Source: Dyella_B nitratireducens (lineage in GTDB: Bacteria; Pseudomonadota; Gammaproteobacteria; Xanthomonadales; Rhodanobacteraceae). From it: DNA of 64,000 nucleotides. The position numbers were made by a program, and so were the translations under genes. The stretch's first letter is position 1; each line of letters starts with the position of its first letter. Shown piece by piece: positions 35,778-45,018 of this stretch. Below the pieces are notes generated by a model. The model saw only the letters and a program-made list of their open reading frames with translations, searched no databases and was not told the origin of the DNA. The DNA is taken from contig NZ_CP064032.1 of assembly GCF_049532905.1 (NCBI RefSeq), forward strand, positions 1,984,001 to 2,048,000, read 5' to 3'.

Positions 35778-37163
35778 GTGAGGCGGAACGACACGCGGAT
35801 CAACGCGGTGATGGCGGACATTCGATCGAGGATTGCCTCCCGCACTTATCAACCCGGAGCTCGCCTGCCCTCGGTGCGCGCCCAGGCGCGGGCCATGCAG
35901 CTCTCGGTGTCGACCGTCGTGGAGGCCTATGAGCGGCTGGCCGCCGAGGGGGTCATCGTTTCCCGCCCAGGATCCGGGTTCTATGCGGCGGGACCGGTCG
36001 CTCCACTCGCGCTGACGGAGATCGGCCCCAAGCTTGAAAGGGAAGTCGATCCGCTGTGGGTTTCACGCCAATCGCTGGAGACGGACGCCTCCGTGCTCAA
36101 ACCAGGTTGCGGTTGGCTACCTGCTGCATGGATGTATGAGGCAGGCATGCGCCGCGCCCTCCGCGCAGCCGCCAGGGCCGATACGTTGGAACTGACGGAT
36201 TACGCCACCCCGCTCGGCCATGTGGCGCTACGTCAATTCCTCTCCCGGCGGATGGCGACCACCGGCATTGAAGCCGCGCCCGAACAGATCATGCTTGCCG
36301 ATTCGGGAACCCAGGCGATCGACCTTATTTGCCGTTTCCTGCTGGAGCCGGGCGACACCGTGCTGGTGGACGATCCCTGCTATTTCAATTTCCACGCCTT
36401 GCTGAAGGCGCATCGCGTGCAGATCGTGGGCGTGCCGTATACCGCGAATGGACCGGATGTAGACATGTTCGAAGCTGCGTTGAGGGAACATGCACCCCGG
36501 CTCTACATCACCAATTCCGGTATCCATAATCCAACCGGTGCGGTGCTTTCGCCCGTCGTGGCGCATCGACTCTTGAAGCTCGCCGACAGTTCCGATCTCG
36601 TGATCATCGAGGACGACATCTTTACCGACTTCGAGATCAGTCCTGCACCCAGGCTCGCAGCTTTCGATGGCCTCTCGCGGGTCATCCATATCGGTAGTTT
36701 CTCCAAGACGATCTCCGCGTCGCTGCGCTGCGGCTATATCGCGGCACGCATCGACTGGATCGAAAGCCTCGCCGATTTGAAAATCGCCACTGCCTTCGGC
36801 GGCGGGCGACTGGCAGCCGATATCGTGCTGACGGCATTGACCGACAGCGGCTACCGCAAGCACATGGAGACGATACGCCTGCGCCTGGCAGAGCAAATGG
36901 AGAAAACAGTCAGCCGGCTCAAAGCGATCGGCATCAAGCCTTGGCTCATGCCGCAAGCAGGCATGTTTCTCTGGTGCCGGCTGCCCGAAGGCATGGATGC
37001 CGCCACGCTGGCACGCTCATGCTTGAAAGAGGATGTCGTGCTGGCGCCTGGCAACGCTTTCAGCCAATCGTTGAGTGCGAGCGACTTCCTGCGTTTCAAC
37101 GTCGCGCAATCCACGGACAATCGTGTTTTCAATGTCCTGGCGCGTGCACTTTCCGAACAGTAA
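35778..37163 (+). CDS. MocR/PdxR-type regulator (GntR HTH + aminotransferase)
   Basis: A 461-residue fusion regulator. Residues 1-70 form a GntR winged helix (RSRIASRTYQPGARLPSVRA, STVVEAYERLAAEGVIVSRP). Residues 100-460 form a class I aminotransferase-like domain that binds pyridoxal phosphate, with YATPLGHVALRQFL, the NPTG motif in NSGIHNPTGAVLS, the Asp in IIEDDIFTDFE and the cofactor lysine in GSFSKTISASLRCGYI. The GTG start at 35778 has AAGGA six bases upstream. Such proteins act as activators or repressors and usually do not catalyse transamination. The divergent EamA transporter is the likely target. Confidence 0.9.
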   Translation: MRRNDTRINAVMADIRSRIASRTYQPGARLPSVRAQARAMQLSVSTVVEAYERLAAEGVIVSRPGSGFYAAGPVAPLALTEIGPKLEREVDPLWVSRQSLETDASVLKPGCGWLPAAWMYEAGMRRALRAAARADTLELTDYATPLGHVALRQFLSRRMATTGIEAAPEQIMLADSGTQAIDLICRFLLEPGDTVLVDDPCYFNFHALLKAHRVQIVGVPYTANGPDVDMFEAALREHAPRLYITNSGIHNPTGAVLSPVVAHRLLKLADSSDLVIIEDDIFTDFEISPAPRLAAFDGLSRVIHIGSFSKTISASLRCGYIAARIDWIESLADLKIATAFGGGRLAADIVLTALTDSGYRKHMETIRLRLAEQMEKTVSRLKAIGIKPWLMPQAGMFLWCRLPEGMDAATLARSCLKEDVVLAPGNAFSQSLSASDFLRFNVAQSTDNRVFNVLARALSEQ

Positions 37164-37321
37164 CGCGTCGTACTGATCGTGCTGGCGGCGTGCGCTTACC
37201 GTGACCGGATCCGTATCCAACCGCCGCCACACGCGGCATCATCATCCATCCATTGGAAAGGACCGAGCGAAGTGACGGCCAAACCCACGCCGCGCCAAGC
37301 CACGCGGCCATCGGAACGCCC

Positions 37322-40300
37322 ATGCTGACCTTTGTGCTTGCCGCCCTGCTGCTCGGCGGCACCCCATCTGTCAGCAGCAACGCAGGCTCGTCCGTGATGA
37401 CAGCTACGTCGGCGCCTACGCCGCAATTCCGCCGCTTCGGCACCGCCGACGGGCTGCCTGATCCCACCGTCAGTGCGCTGCTGCAAGATCGCGATGGTTA
37501 TGTGTGGATAGCCACCGGCTCAGCATTGGTGCGCTATGACGGCGTGGCCTTCAAGACGTGGCCTCACCACAACGGCGATGCCTACGCTGCCCCCGCCGAT
37601 CGTGTGCGCGTCTTGCTGTTGGATTCGCAAGGACGACTGTGGAGCGGCGGTGATGACGGCTTGGCGCGGTATGACCCGGTGCGCGACGGTTTCCTGCATT
37701 GGCGTCATGACGACAAGGTTCCCGGCAGCCTGGGTGATGATCAGATCAACACCTTGGCGCAAGACGGTGACGGCACGCTATGGGTAGGGAGCGATACCGG
37801 CCTGGACCATATGCTCGGCGATGGCCGTTTCGTGCATGTCCATCACGATCCAGCCAACGCGCGCAGCGTGGCCAGCGACGAAATACATGCGCTGCTGGCC
37901 GATCCCGATGGCCGTCTATGGGTCGGCACGAGTGCCGGCCTGGACCTTCGCGAGCGCGATGGCCGTTTCAGTCATGTGCATTTCGAAAATGAAGAAGGCC
38001 AAACGCTGGACCCGCCGCAGGTCTATGCGCTGGCTCGCGATGGCCGCGCACTCATGATCGGCACCGTGGGCGGCCTGTTCCGCCTGGACCACGACGGTGT
38101 CGCCCAGCGCGTGCCGCTGGCAGGCGTAGCGCCGCAGCCGATCATCTCGATCGCAACCGACGGCACCGGCCGTCTGTGGCTGGGTGGCGTCCACGGTCTG
38201 ATACTGCGCGATCGAGACGGACGTGTTTACGGGTTCGGTGCCGAACCCTTGTTGCCCCACGCACTACCCGGCCGCGTCGTGCTGCGCCTGTTGCGCGATC
38301 GCGAAGGTGGACTGTGGCTGGGCACTGATAACGGCCTGGCTTATTTGTCGCCGGACTGGAACGATTTCACGCGCCGCGTTCATCGCCCCGACGATCTGGC
38401 CAGCCTTAGCCCAGGCACCTTTTCCGCGGTAGCCGCCAACGCAGACGGGACGCTGTGGATCGGCAACCAGGACGGCGGCGTCGACCAGCTCGATCCGGCA
38501 GCGCAAACCGTGGAGCCGTCGGTGATACGGCTGCCCGGCGCGCATCACGACATCCACGACATGGCCGCCGACGCGCGCGGGCGATTGTGGATCAACGCCT
38601 CCAACGGCAGCTTCCGTTATGGCCAAGGTCGCCTTGAATCCATCGCGGTACCCGCACAGCCGTACAACGTGGTGCTGGACGACAATGGCAACGCTTACAT
38701 GGATCTGATGCCCGCAGGTGTATGCGTCACGCCCGCGGACAGCACGCGTTGCGAATCTCCCGCCTTCGCCAACGCCGAGCTGGCCGCGGCGTCCATCAAC
38801 GATATGCGTTGGCACGCGCATGCCTTGTGGATGGCCACCGACAAAGGCATGACGCGCTGGGAACCCGGTCAATCCGTGCGCTACGTGCAGGGCGTGGAGC
38901 AGCGCTTCGTACGCGCGCTGGACTTTCACGGCGATGAGCTTTGGCTGGCCGACGCCGACAGTCTTTCCTTGTATCGCTGCCAGGGCGATCACGCGACGCG
39001 CGTGGCGCGCTATCCACTCAACGACGCGCGGACGGTCAATAGCGTCATGAGCCTGCGCGTGGATGGTGTCGGCCGCGCCTGGCTGTTCACTCGCGCCGGC
39101 TTGTGGTTGTACGACCCCGTCGACGGCAGCCTGCGCGGCTTTGGCGTGCAAAACGGCTTGGTGGACACTTATTTCGGCAGCAATGCGATCGCGCGCTTGG
39201 CAAATGGACGGCTATACGCCCCATCCAAGGACGGCATCGTCGGATTCCAGCCGGAAGCGATCCAGCCTCATCTGCGGCCGCCGGAGGTGCGTTTGAACGC
39301 GTTGAGCGTTCGCGGCCAGAACGGTGTGCGTGAATGGTTGCCCGGAAACGGTCCTGTTTCACTGGCCTGGAATGATCGCGACTTCACCGTCGTGGCGCGC
39401 GCCATGTCCTTCATCGTGCCGGAACGCAATGTCTACCGCTTCCGCCTTGAGGGGCTCGACAACAATTGGGTCGATACCGGCTCGCGCGGCGATCGCACGT
39501 TTACCCAATTGCCCGGTGGCGATTTCACGTTGCACGTGCAAGCCGCCGGCCCTGATGGCAGCTGGGGTGAACTGGCCACGCCACTGCACCTGCATGTGGA
39601 TGACCCGCCGTGGCTGCGCTGGTGGGCCTGGCTTGCCTATGCGCTGCTGCTCGTCGCACTGTTCGCGGCGCTGCTGCATGCCATGCGCCGCCGGCAATTG
39701 CAGCGCCATCGCCTGGAGCTGATCACCCAGGAGCATCAACTGGCGCGTGCCGCCAGCCAGGCCAAAACCGAGTTCCTCGCCCAGCTCGGCCACGAAATCC
39801 GCACCCCCATGACGGGCGTGCTTGGCATGGCCGAGCTGCTGCTCAGTCGCCCGCTGGACGATACCCAGCGGCGCTACGCACAGACCATCCGCAACTCCGG
39901 CGAAGTGCTGCTCACGCTGGTGAACGATGCGCTCGACTTGTCCCGCATTGAATCCGGTCGCCTGCAGCTGACCCAGGCACCCTTCGATCCGCGCGCCCTG
40001 CTGCAAGACGTGGCGGAGTTGCAACGCGCCAAGGCGCTGGCCAAAGGCTTGGCGCTGTACGCCGATATCACCGATGGCATCCCGGCGCAGGTGCTGGGCG
40101 ATGCCGTGCGCATCCGGCAGATCCTGCTCAACCTCAGCGGCAACGCCGTGAAGTTCACCGAGCGGGGGCAAGTGCGGCTGGGGCTCAGCAGTGACGCCAA
40201 GGGTCTGCAATTCACCATCAGTGACACCGGCCCGGGTATCGCCCCTGCCGACCAGGCCAAGCTGTTCCAGCGCTATCAACAGTTGGACAGCCCGCAGCGC

Positions 40301-40861
40301 GACTCGGGCAGCGGTCTGGGCCTGGCCATCAGCCGCGAGCTGGCGACACTCATGGGCGGCACCATCACGCTTGAGTCGACGCTGGGCACAGGTAGCCAAT
40401 TCCAGGTGCGGTTGCCCCTGCAAGCAACGGCCGCGCCAGCCGAGCATCCGCAGACCATCTCCCGCAAGGAGGCGCCCCGCTGGCACGTGCTGCTGGTGGA
40501 GGACGACCCTGTCGTGGCGGCGGTCGTCGAGGGTCTGCTGGAGGTACAAGGGCATACCGTCGAACATGCGGCCACGGCGTTGCGTGCGCTGGAATCGCTG
40601 GAACACGCACGTTTCGATGCGGCCCTGGTGGATCTGGATCTGCCTGGCCTGGATGGTCTGCAATGGGCAGCGCTGGTGCGATCGCGTCGCGGCGGCGACA
40701 CGCTGCCCATGGTCGCCATCACGGCCCGTGCCGGCGGCGATGAGGAAACCCGCGCCTACGCTGCCGGCATGGACGGCTTCCTGCGCAAACCACTGCACGG
40801 CGAACAGCTGGCCCAGGCGCTCGCGGCTGTCCTTATGCGCGCGTCCGTCACAGTCGACTGA
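37322..40861 (+). CDS. Propeller-sensor hybrid histidine kinase
   Basis: A 1179-residue two-component sensor. After a signal-like N-terminus (MLTFVLAALLLGGTPSVSS) come about 12-14 Reg_prop repeats (residues 35-690, for example DGYVWIATGSALVRYDG and DGTLWVGSDTGLDHM), forming two periplasmic propellers. A Y_Y_Y domain (about 700-765, YRFRLEGLDNNWVDTG) and one membrane helix (about 775-800) follow. The kinase has the phospho-acceptor His in GHEIRTPMTGVLG (about 823), N-box NLSGNAVKF and G-box GSGLGLAIS. A receiver domain (about 1056-1175) has VEDD and the Asp in LVDLDLPGLDG. Propeller kinases of this kind sense carbohydrates in Bacteroidetes and Xanthomonads. No separate response regulator or HTH is attached. 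The ATG at 37322 is used over a TTG at 37253. Confidence 0.9.
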   Translation: MLTFVLAALLLGGTPSVSSNAGSSVMTATSAPTPQFRRFGTADGLPDPTVSALLQDRDGYVWIATGSALVRYDGVAFKTWPHHNGDAYAAPADRVRVLLLDSQGRLWSGGDDGLARYDPVRDGFLHWRHDDKVPGSLGDDQINTLAQDGDGTLWVGSDTGLDHMLGDGRFVHVHHDPANARSVASDEIHALLADPDGRLWVGTSAGLDLRERDGRFSHVHFENEEGQTLDPPQVYALARDGRALMIGTVGGLFRLDHDGVAQRVPLAGVAPQPIISIATDGTGRLWLGGVHGLILRDRDGRVYGFGAEPLLPHALPGRVVLRLLRDREGGLWLGTDNGLAYLSPDWNDFTRRVHRPDDLASLSPGTFSAVAANADGTLWIGNQDGGVDQLDPAAQTVEPSVIRLPGAHHDIHDMAADARGRLWINASNGSFRYGQGRLESIAVPAQPYNVVLDDNGNAYMDLMPAGVCVTPADSTRCESPAFANAELAAASINDMRWHAHALWMATDKGMTRWEPGQSVRYVQGVEQRFVRALDFHGDELWLADADSLSLYRCQGDHATRVARYPLNDARTVNSVMSLRVDGVGRAWLFTRAGLWLYDPVDGSLRGFGVQNGLVDTYFGSNAIARLANGRLYAPSKDGIVGFQPEAIQPHLRPPEVRLNALSVRGQNGVREWLPGNGPVSLAWNDRDFTVVARAMSFIVPERNVYRFRLEGLDNNWVDTGSRGDRTFTQLPGGDFTLHVQAAGPDGSWGELATPLHLHVDDPPWLRWWAWLAYALLLVALFAALLHAMRRRQLQRHRLELITQEHQLARAASQAKTEFLAQLGHEIRTPMTGVLGMAELLLSRPLDDTQRRYAQTIRNSGEVLLTLVNDALDLSRIESGRLQLTQAPFDPRALLQDVAELQRAKALAKGLALYADITDGIPAQVLGDAVRIRQILLNLSGNAVKFTERGQVRLGLSSDAKGLQFTISDTGPGIAPADQAKLFQRYQQLDSPQRDSGSGLGLAISRELATLMGGTITLESTLGTGSQFQVRLPLQATAAPAEHPQTISRKEAPRWHVLLVEDDPVVAAVVEGLLEVQGHTVEHAATALRALESLEHARFDAALVDLDLPGLDGLQWAALVRSRRGGDTLPMVAITARAGGDEETRAYAAGMDGFLRKPLHGEQLAQALAAVLMRASVTVD

Positions 40862-40975
40862 ACTGCGCCCGGAGTCGTGCCCGGAGTGTGCGGAGATTCA
40901 TGTTCTGGCGATCTGATGGATGGCCGGTGGCTTTTCGAGGGCGCCAGCTGGCACGCCCGATGCATGGGAAAGCCC

Positions 40976-41527
40976 ATGAACACCACGACCACCCACTTCC
41001 TGATCGAATCGGAGCACCCCACTCCGAGCAACGTGATACCGCTTCGGCCTGCCCGGCACCCGCGAGGGACGCATGCTGGTGCATGTCGATCCTCGGATAT
41101 TCACGCGCATGCCGTTGACATCAACGCGGTGGAACACGAGCTGCCTGAGGAGCGTCTGGCACGCCGTGTAGAACGGGTTCTCTGTGCCCTGCTCTATCAC
41201 ACGGTGCTCGAACCCAAGGGTTTTCGCAGCGCGAAGTTTCCTTCCATCGAAAAGCGCGTAAGCGAACTGGTGTCACGCGATCGATTGACGGCGATCTCGC
41301 GTGCAGCGATCAGCCTTGACTCGACCGACGACCTCACACGGCTGGCAGCAGCGGCGATCACGTTCGAACTGAAAACGCAGTCTGGATGGCGGAGCAGAGT
41401 GTTGCGCCTGTTCTCGGCCCCTCGTCGACAAATCAACGCCGACACCTTGGCCATTGCGGGTCTGCTCGCGTGGGACCTGGATGCGTTGAAGGCTCGGCCG
41501 ATCGATACGTTTGCCAAGTTTCTTTGA
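40976..41527 (+). CDS. Hypothetical protein
   Basis: A 183-residue protein of unknown function with no membrane segment or signal peptide. The N-terminal 50 residues are rich in His, Thr and Pro and probably disordered (MNTTTTHFLIESEHPTPS). The remainder is helical (ERLARRVERVLCALLYHTVL, SIEKRVSELVSRDRLTAISR). The ATG at 40976 follows GGGAAAGCCC. It starts 114 bp after the sensor kinase on the same strand, and could be part of that transcript. No family was recognised. Confidence 0.55.
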   Translation: MNTTTTHFLIESEHPTPSNVIPLRPARHPRGTHAGACRSSDIHAHAVDINAVEHELPEERLARRVERVLCALLYHTVLEPKGFRSAKFPSIEKRVSELVSRDRLTAISRAAISLDSTDDLTRLAAAAITFELKTQSGWRSRVLRLFSAPRRQINADTLAIAGLLAWDLDALKARPIDTFAKFL

Positions 41528-41560
41528 GCGTGCTTTTTGCTGGGGCGTTTGTCCGCAGCG

Positions 41561-41863
41561 TTAGTCGATCAACGCGGCGAGAACGTGCTTTGGATCCTTT
41601 TCGATCGCCTTAAGCAGGGCTCTTGCTGGCCCCGTCGGATTACGGCGACCCTGCTCCCAGTTTTGCAGCGTCGCCAACTCGACATCGAGCATCTTCGCAA
41701 ATTTTGCCTGGGAAAGTTTCGTCAGCGCACGTATGCGCTTTACCCGTTCCGAAGCAACATCCGTCCTTCGGGAAGGCGTCCGCACGCCGTGACGGATGCC
41801 ATCCATCTCGGTAATGCTTTGCATGAGTTCGTTGAATAGCTTCTTTTCCATCATCATCTCCAC
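41561..41863 (-). CDS. NadS-family antitoxin (HTH)
   Basis: A 100-residue DNA-binding antitoxin of the NadS type. The N-terminus LFNELMQSITEMDGIRHGVR and the XRE-like helix-turn-helix (VKRIRALTKLSQAKFAKMLD, then VELATLQNWEQGRRNPTGPA) match the family closely, ending in ALLKAIEKDPKHVLAAL. It starts inside the end of the toxin gene (10-bp overlap), so both are translated from one mRNA. It should bind the toxin and repress the palindrome at 42179-42212. Confidence 0.88.
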   Translation of the reverse strand: MEMMMEKKLFNELMQSITEMDGIRHGVRTPSRRTDVASERVKRIRALTKLSQAKFAKMLDVELATLQNWEQGRRNPTGPARALLKAIEKDPKHVLAALID

Positions 41864-42168
41864 TGGTCGATGATTTGCTTCAGCACCTTCTTCTGTGCCG
41901 CAGTCAGGTCGTCAGCCTCATTCTTGGCATATGCCAGAAGCATTGCGATCTGCGACTCACCGATGAAGTAGTAATAGATCACCCGTGCGCCACCTCGCTT
42001 TCCATGCCCCTTCGCGGCCATGCGAATTTTCCTGAGTCCGCCGGTCCCTCGAATCACATCGCCAGCCGCCGGATCGTTGGCTAACTCGACCTGAAAAGCG
42101 GCGTATTCCTCGTCGCTTACCAATTCTTGGATCTGGCGAGTGAAGACACTCGTTTCGATGAAGATCAT
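41854..42168 (-). CDS. RelE-like toxin of type II toxin-antitoxin pair
   Basis: A 104-residue small basic protein of the RelE/HigB-type fold: MIFIETSVFTRQIQELVSDE, then DVIRGTGGLRKIRMAAKGHG, KRGGARVIYYYFI and a C-terminal helix KKVLKQIIDQW. RelE-type toxins cleave mRNA on the ribosome. The toxin gene precedes the antitoxin, as in higBA and NadS-linked pairs. The ATG at 42168 is used because the upstream one at 42180 lies within the operator palindrome and promoter; see the regulatory feature. Confidence 0.85.
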   Translation of the reverse strand: MIFIETSVFTRQIQELVSDEEYAAFQVELANDPAAGDVIRGTGGLRKIRMAAKGHGKRGGARVIYYYFIGESQIAMLLAYAKNEADDLTAAQKKVLKQIIDQWR

Positions 42169-42178
42169 GGATTTGACC

Positions 42179-42212
42179 ATACGCCATTGGCGTATATACG
42201 TCAATGGCGTAT
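42179..42212 (-). promoter_or_regulatory. Toxin-antitoxin promoter and operator palindrome
   Basis: ATACGCCATTGGCGTAT joined to ATACGTCAATGGCGTAT forms a 34-bp palindrome with one mismatch. On the minus strand it contains TTGACG (-35) and, 17 bases on, TATGGT (-10, partly just beyond it). Predicted transcription then starts at or very near the toxin ATG at 42168, implying a leaderless or very short leader mRNA. Repressor binding would cover both promoter boxes. Confidence 0.75.
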
Positions 42213-42254
42213 TGGCTCCGCCCTGGCGCTGGTCTTCGCCTGATAACAAACGCG

Positions 42255-43577
42255 CTATGGCAACGTAATCACCGCCGCAAGACCCCCGTCTTCCCGATTG
42301 GAAAGCTGCAAGCCACCACCAATCGCACGCGCTAACTGCACAGCAATGGCCAGGCCCAAACCCGCACCACCCGTGTCGCGGCTACGCGAACCCTCCAGGC
42401 GATAAAACGGCTGCAGCACCTGCTCCAACTGATCCTCGGGAATGCCCGGCCCGCGATCGCACACGGCCAGGCACATCGCGCCTTCCTCGTTGCGCCAGGC
42501 ACTGACTTCAGCGCTGCCGCCATATTTAATGGCGTTATCAATCAAGTTGCCCAGCACGCGCCGCAATGCTTGCGGGCGAACCATGGCCGCGCCACCGATG
42601 GATTCCTCCAACGTGACAGGCTTGCCCATGTCCTGGTAGTCGAAGACAAGGCTTTCCACAAAGGCCTTCACATCCATGCGCACAGGCGTCTCCGCACCGC
42701 CATGAGCGCTGCGTGCGTAAGCAACGCCCTCGCGCACCAGATGCTCCATCTCGTGCAGGTCATTGAGAATCTTCTGACGTTCTTCGCCCTCTTCCAAAGA
42801 TTCCGCGCGCAAGCGCATGCGCGTGATAGGTGTCTGCAGGTCATGCGAGATCGAAGCAAGAATGTGCAGGCGTTCCTTGAGATGGCGTGCGATGCGTTCT
42901 TGCATCGTGTTGAAGGCGATCGCCGCCTGGGCCACTTCGATGGGACCTGCTTCGCTCAGGCGCGGGCCATCCGCCGTCGGCGTCATGGATTCCGCGGCGT
43001 GTGCAAGTTGCGCCAAGGGGCGTGCGGCCAAGCGCACGGCGAGCCAGGTGCATATGAGCAGCAGGCACAACTGCAAAACCAGCACGATCGGCAGCCACTG
43101 CGCGATCGGCGGTATGCCGCGTGGCGTAACCTCCATCGTCAGCGGCGAACCGTCATGCAAGGTGAAATGCACCTGATAGGCCCCAGCATGCGTCGACATC
43201 GCATCCGCCTGTACGCGATAGTCAGGGCCGACCTCTTTCTCGATCCGGTGCACGAGTTGCCACGAGCGCTCATTGGTCAATGGCGTGCCCGGCTGGCCAT
43301 GCCCTAACAGAAAACGATAGTTGTCACGCTGCAGAAGGCCCAGCGCGCCAGCGCGCTCGGCAGCGGGCAGGCGATCCAGCATGGCCACCGATGTACCCGC
43401 TTCATGCTCAACCGTGTCGAACATGGTCGCCGTAGCACTTTCATAGCGCTCATAGAACATCACGGCGAAGGAAAGCCCCTGCGCCAGCATCAGGCCGATG
43501 AAGATAATCAGGTAAAGACGCGACGCCATGCTGCGCGGCAACCAGCGTTCCGGCGCGATGAAGGCCATGCGGCTCAC
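42255..43577 (-). CDS. Sensor histidine kinase (EnvZ-like)
   Basis: A 440-residue inner-membrane kinase. Membrane helices are at about 20-42 (LYLIIFIGLMLAQGLSFAVM) and 161-182 (LPIVLVLQLCLLLICTWLAV), framing a periplasmic sensor of about 120 residues. A HAMP linker (LAARPLAQLAHAAESM), the phospho-acceptor His in ASISHDLQTPITRMRLRAE, the N-box NLIDNAIKYGG, and the G-boxes DRGPGIPE and GGAGLGLAIA follow. It overlaps the response regulator gene at GTGA (43574-43577), using a GTG start; ATG at 43568 is an alternative. The QTP after the His suggests a phosphatase-capable HisKA kinase. Confidence 0.92.
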   Translation of the reverse strand: MSRMAFIAPERWLPRSMASRLYLIIFIGLMLAQGLSFAVMFYERYESATATMFDTVEHEAGTSVAMLDRLPAAERAGALGLLQRDNYRFLLGHGQPGTPLTNERSWQLVHRIEKEVGPDYRVQADAMSTHAGAYQVHFTLHDGSPLTMEVTPRGIPPIAQWLPIVLVLQLCLLLICTWLAVRLAARPLAQLAHAAESMTPTADGPRLSEAGPIEVAQAAIAFNTMQERIARHLKERLHILASISHDLQTPITRMRLRAESLEEGEERQKILNDLHEMEHLVREGVAYARSAHGGAETPVRMDVKAFVESLVFDYQDMGKPVTLEESIGGAAMVRPQALRRVLGNLIDNAIKYGGSAEVSAWRNEEGAMCLAVCDRGPGIPEDQLEQVLQPFYRLEGSRSRDTGGAGLGLAIAVQLARAIGGGLQLSNREDGGLAAVITLP

Positions 43578-44314
43578 GGGTTATTTCCAGGCACGGTGAT
43601 CGGCATGCTGAACACATAACCTTCACTACGCACCGTTTTGATGTACGACTGCTCTTTGGCGTTGTCTTCAAGACGAGTGCGCAAGCGGCTTACCAACAGA
43701 TCGATGGAGCGATCGAACAGCTCCGCGTCCCTGCCCTGCGTCAGGTTGAGCAGTTGATCGCGTGAAAGCACGCGCTGCGGATGATCCAGGAACACCCGCA
43801 GCAACCGAAACTCCGCGCCACTGAGTGGCACGATGGTGCCTTCCTCGTCCAGCAGATGGCGTGCGGCGGTATCCAGGCGCCAACGCCCGAATGACAAGAT
43901 CTCGACACTTTCGGTGATGCGCAGATTCGGCGGCAGCATGCGCGTGCGGCGAATCACCGCTTTGATGCGCGCCAGCAGTTCACGCGGTGAAAACGGCTTG
44001 ACCAGATAATCGTCCGCGCCCATCTCCAGGCCGATGATGCGATCGGTCTCATCGTCACGCGCAGTCAACAGCAGCACCGGCAGCGCCTGATGCTTGCCGG
44101 CGCGCAAGGTGCGGCAAAGCACCAGGCCGTCATCGCCCGGCATCATGATGTCCAGCACGACAAGATCGAATGCCGAGGCGTCCAGTTGCGCGAACATGTC
44201 TCGGCCATCTACGGCCGCGCTGGCGCGCAAACCGTTCTTTTTAAGATAGTCCACGACACCCGTACGGATCTCGCGGTCGTCGTCGACGACGAGGATGTTG
44301 TCGATGTGGTCCAT
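43574..44314 (-). CDS. OmpR-type response regulator
   Basis: A 246-residue regulator: receiver domain (residues 1-120) with acidic pair in ILVVDDDREIR, phospho-acceptor Asp in LVVLDIMMPGDDGLVL, Thr in LLTARDDETD and Lys in YLVKPFSP; then a winged-helix DNA-binding domain (about 145-240) with LSGAEFRLLRVFLDHPQRVL and SIDLLVSRLRTRLE. The second ATG (44314) has a better spacing to GGGAG than the one at 44320. It pairs with the histidine kinase directly downstream. Upstream, a thioredoxin-like gene ends 29 bp away and may be part of the same transcript. Confidence 0.93.
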   Translation of the reverse strand: MDHIDNILVVDDDREIRTGVVDYLKKNGLRASAAVDGRDMFAQLDASAFDLVVLDIMMPGDDGLVLCRTLRAGKHQALPVLLLTARDDETDRIIGLEMGADDYLVKPFSPRELLARIKAVIRRTRMLPPNLRITESVEILSFGRWRLDTAARHLLDEEGTIVPLSGAEFRLLRVFLDHPQRVLSRDQLLNLTQGRDAELFDRSIDLLVSRLRTRLEDNAKEQSYIKTVRSEGYVFSMPITVPGNNP

Positions 44315-44343
44315 GTGCATGCGCTCCCAGGGTTGCGTTGCCG

Positions 44344-44895
44344 TTATGCGTTCTGCGATGTGCCCAGCAACTGCCGAATGCGCTGCTCGGTGTCGTCATA
44401 GTTTCCCTCGCCGACATGGTAATAGACCACATGGCCACGCCGGTCGATGAGATAGATGGCCGGCCAGTAACGGTTGCCGTAGGCATTCCAGATGCGATAG
44501 CTATTGTCCAAGGCTACCGGCCACGTGATCTGGTATTGATCAATCGCCTTCTGCAACAAGGCGGGATCGTGCTCCTCATCGTACTCGGGCGTGTGCACGC
44601 CGACGATCACGAGCCCCTGGCTGGCGTACTTGTCGTAAAGCGTCTTGATGTGCGGCAGCGTGTGGATGCAGTTGATGCATTCACGCGTCCAGAAATCCAC
44701 CAGCACTACCTTGCCGTGAAGTTTTTCCAGGGTCAGTGGCGCTGAATTGAACCAGCGATCGGCGCCGGTGAAGTCAGGTGCCGGTGTGCCGCCAACGGGC
44801 TGCTCGGTGCTGGCTGCAGTCCAGGCGTTCGGCCAGAAAGTGATCAGGGCCGCACCGAGGGCGGCCAGGACGGCGGCAATGCGAAGGGATGTCAT
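44344..44895 (-). CDS. TlpA-like membrane-anchored thioredoxin
   Basis: A 183-residue protein with an N-terminal membrane anchor or signal (residues 4-25, LRIAAVLAALGAALITFWP) and a thioredoxin-like domain: APDFTGADRWFN, GKVVLVDFWTRECINCIHTL with the active-site pair Cys73-Ile-Asn-Cys76, IVGVHTPEY and the cis-Pro region NRYWPAIYLID. The CINC centre is characteristic of DipZ/TlpA-type proteins facing the periplasm. It may keep thiols reduced or assemble cytochromes. It lies divergent from ohr and just upstream of the two-component pair. Confidence 0.88.
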   Translation of the reverse strand: MTSLRIAAVLAALGAALITFWPNAWTAASTEQPVGGTPAPDFTGADRWFNSAPLTLEKLHGKVVLVDFWTRECINCIHTLPHIKTLYDKYASQGLVIVGVHTPEYDEEHDPALLQKAIDQYQITWPVALDNSYRIWNAYGNRYWPAIYLIDRRGHVVYYHVGEGNYDDTEQRIRQLLGTSQNA

Positions 44896-45006
44896 GGGGT
44901 GGTCTGCCTGTCGTGGATAAGCGGCAGCGTCCACGCGCTGCCATGACGCGTATGGGACATCCCTGGTTTATCTGGAACGTGTCCGCCTTGATGGCTTTTT
45001 GTATCT

Positions 45007-45018
45007 GTTTGTACAAAC
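45007..45018. promoter_or_regulatory. Perfect palindrome between TlpA-like gene and ohr
   Basis: GTTTGTACAAAC is a perfect 12-bp dyad in the 310-bp divergent region 44896-45205. It may be a redox-regulator operator; the OhrR consensus is AT-richer and not clearly matched. TTTTGTATCAAAACGTATCA at about 45048-45067 is a second AT-rich patch. Nothing else was recognised in the gap. Confidence 0.4.

Noticed and set aside
37253..37321. Earlier TTG start of the sensor kinase
   Set aside because: It would add a hydrophilic leader before an obvious signal sequence that starts at 37322.
39359..40798. Long minus frame opposite the sensor kinase
   Set aside because: Kinase, receiver and sensor motifs are all on the + strand; the minus frame has no recognisable domain.
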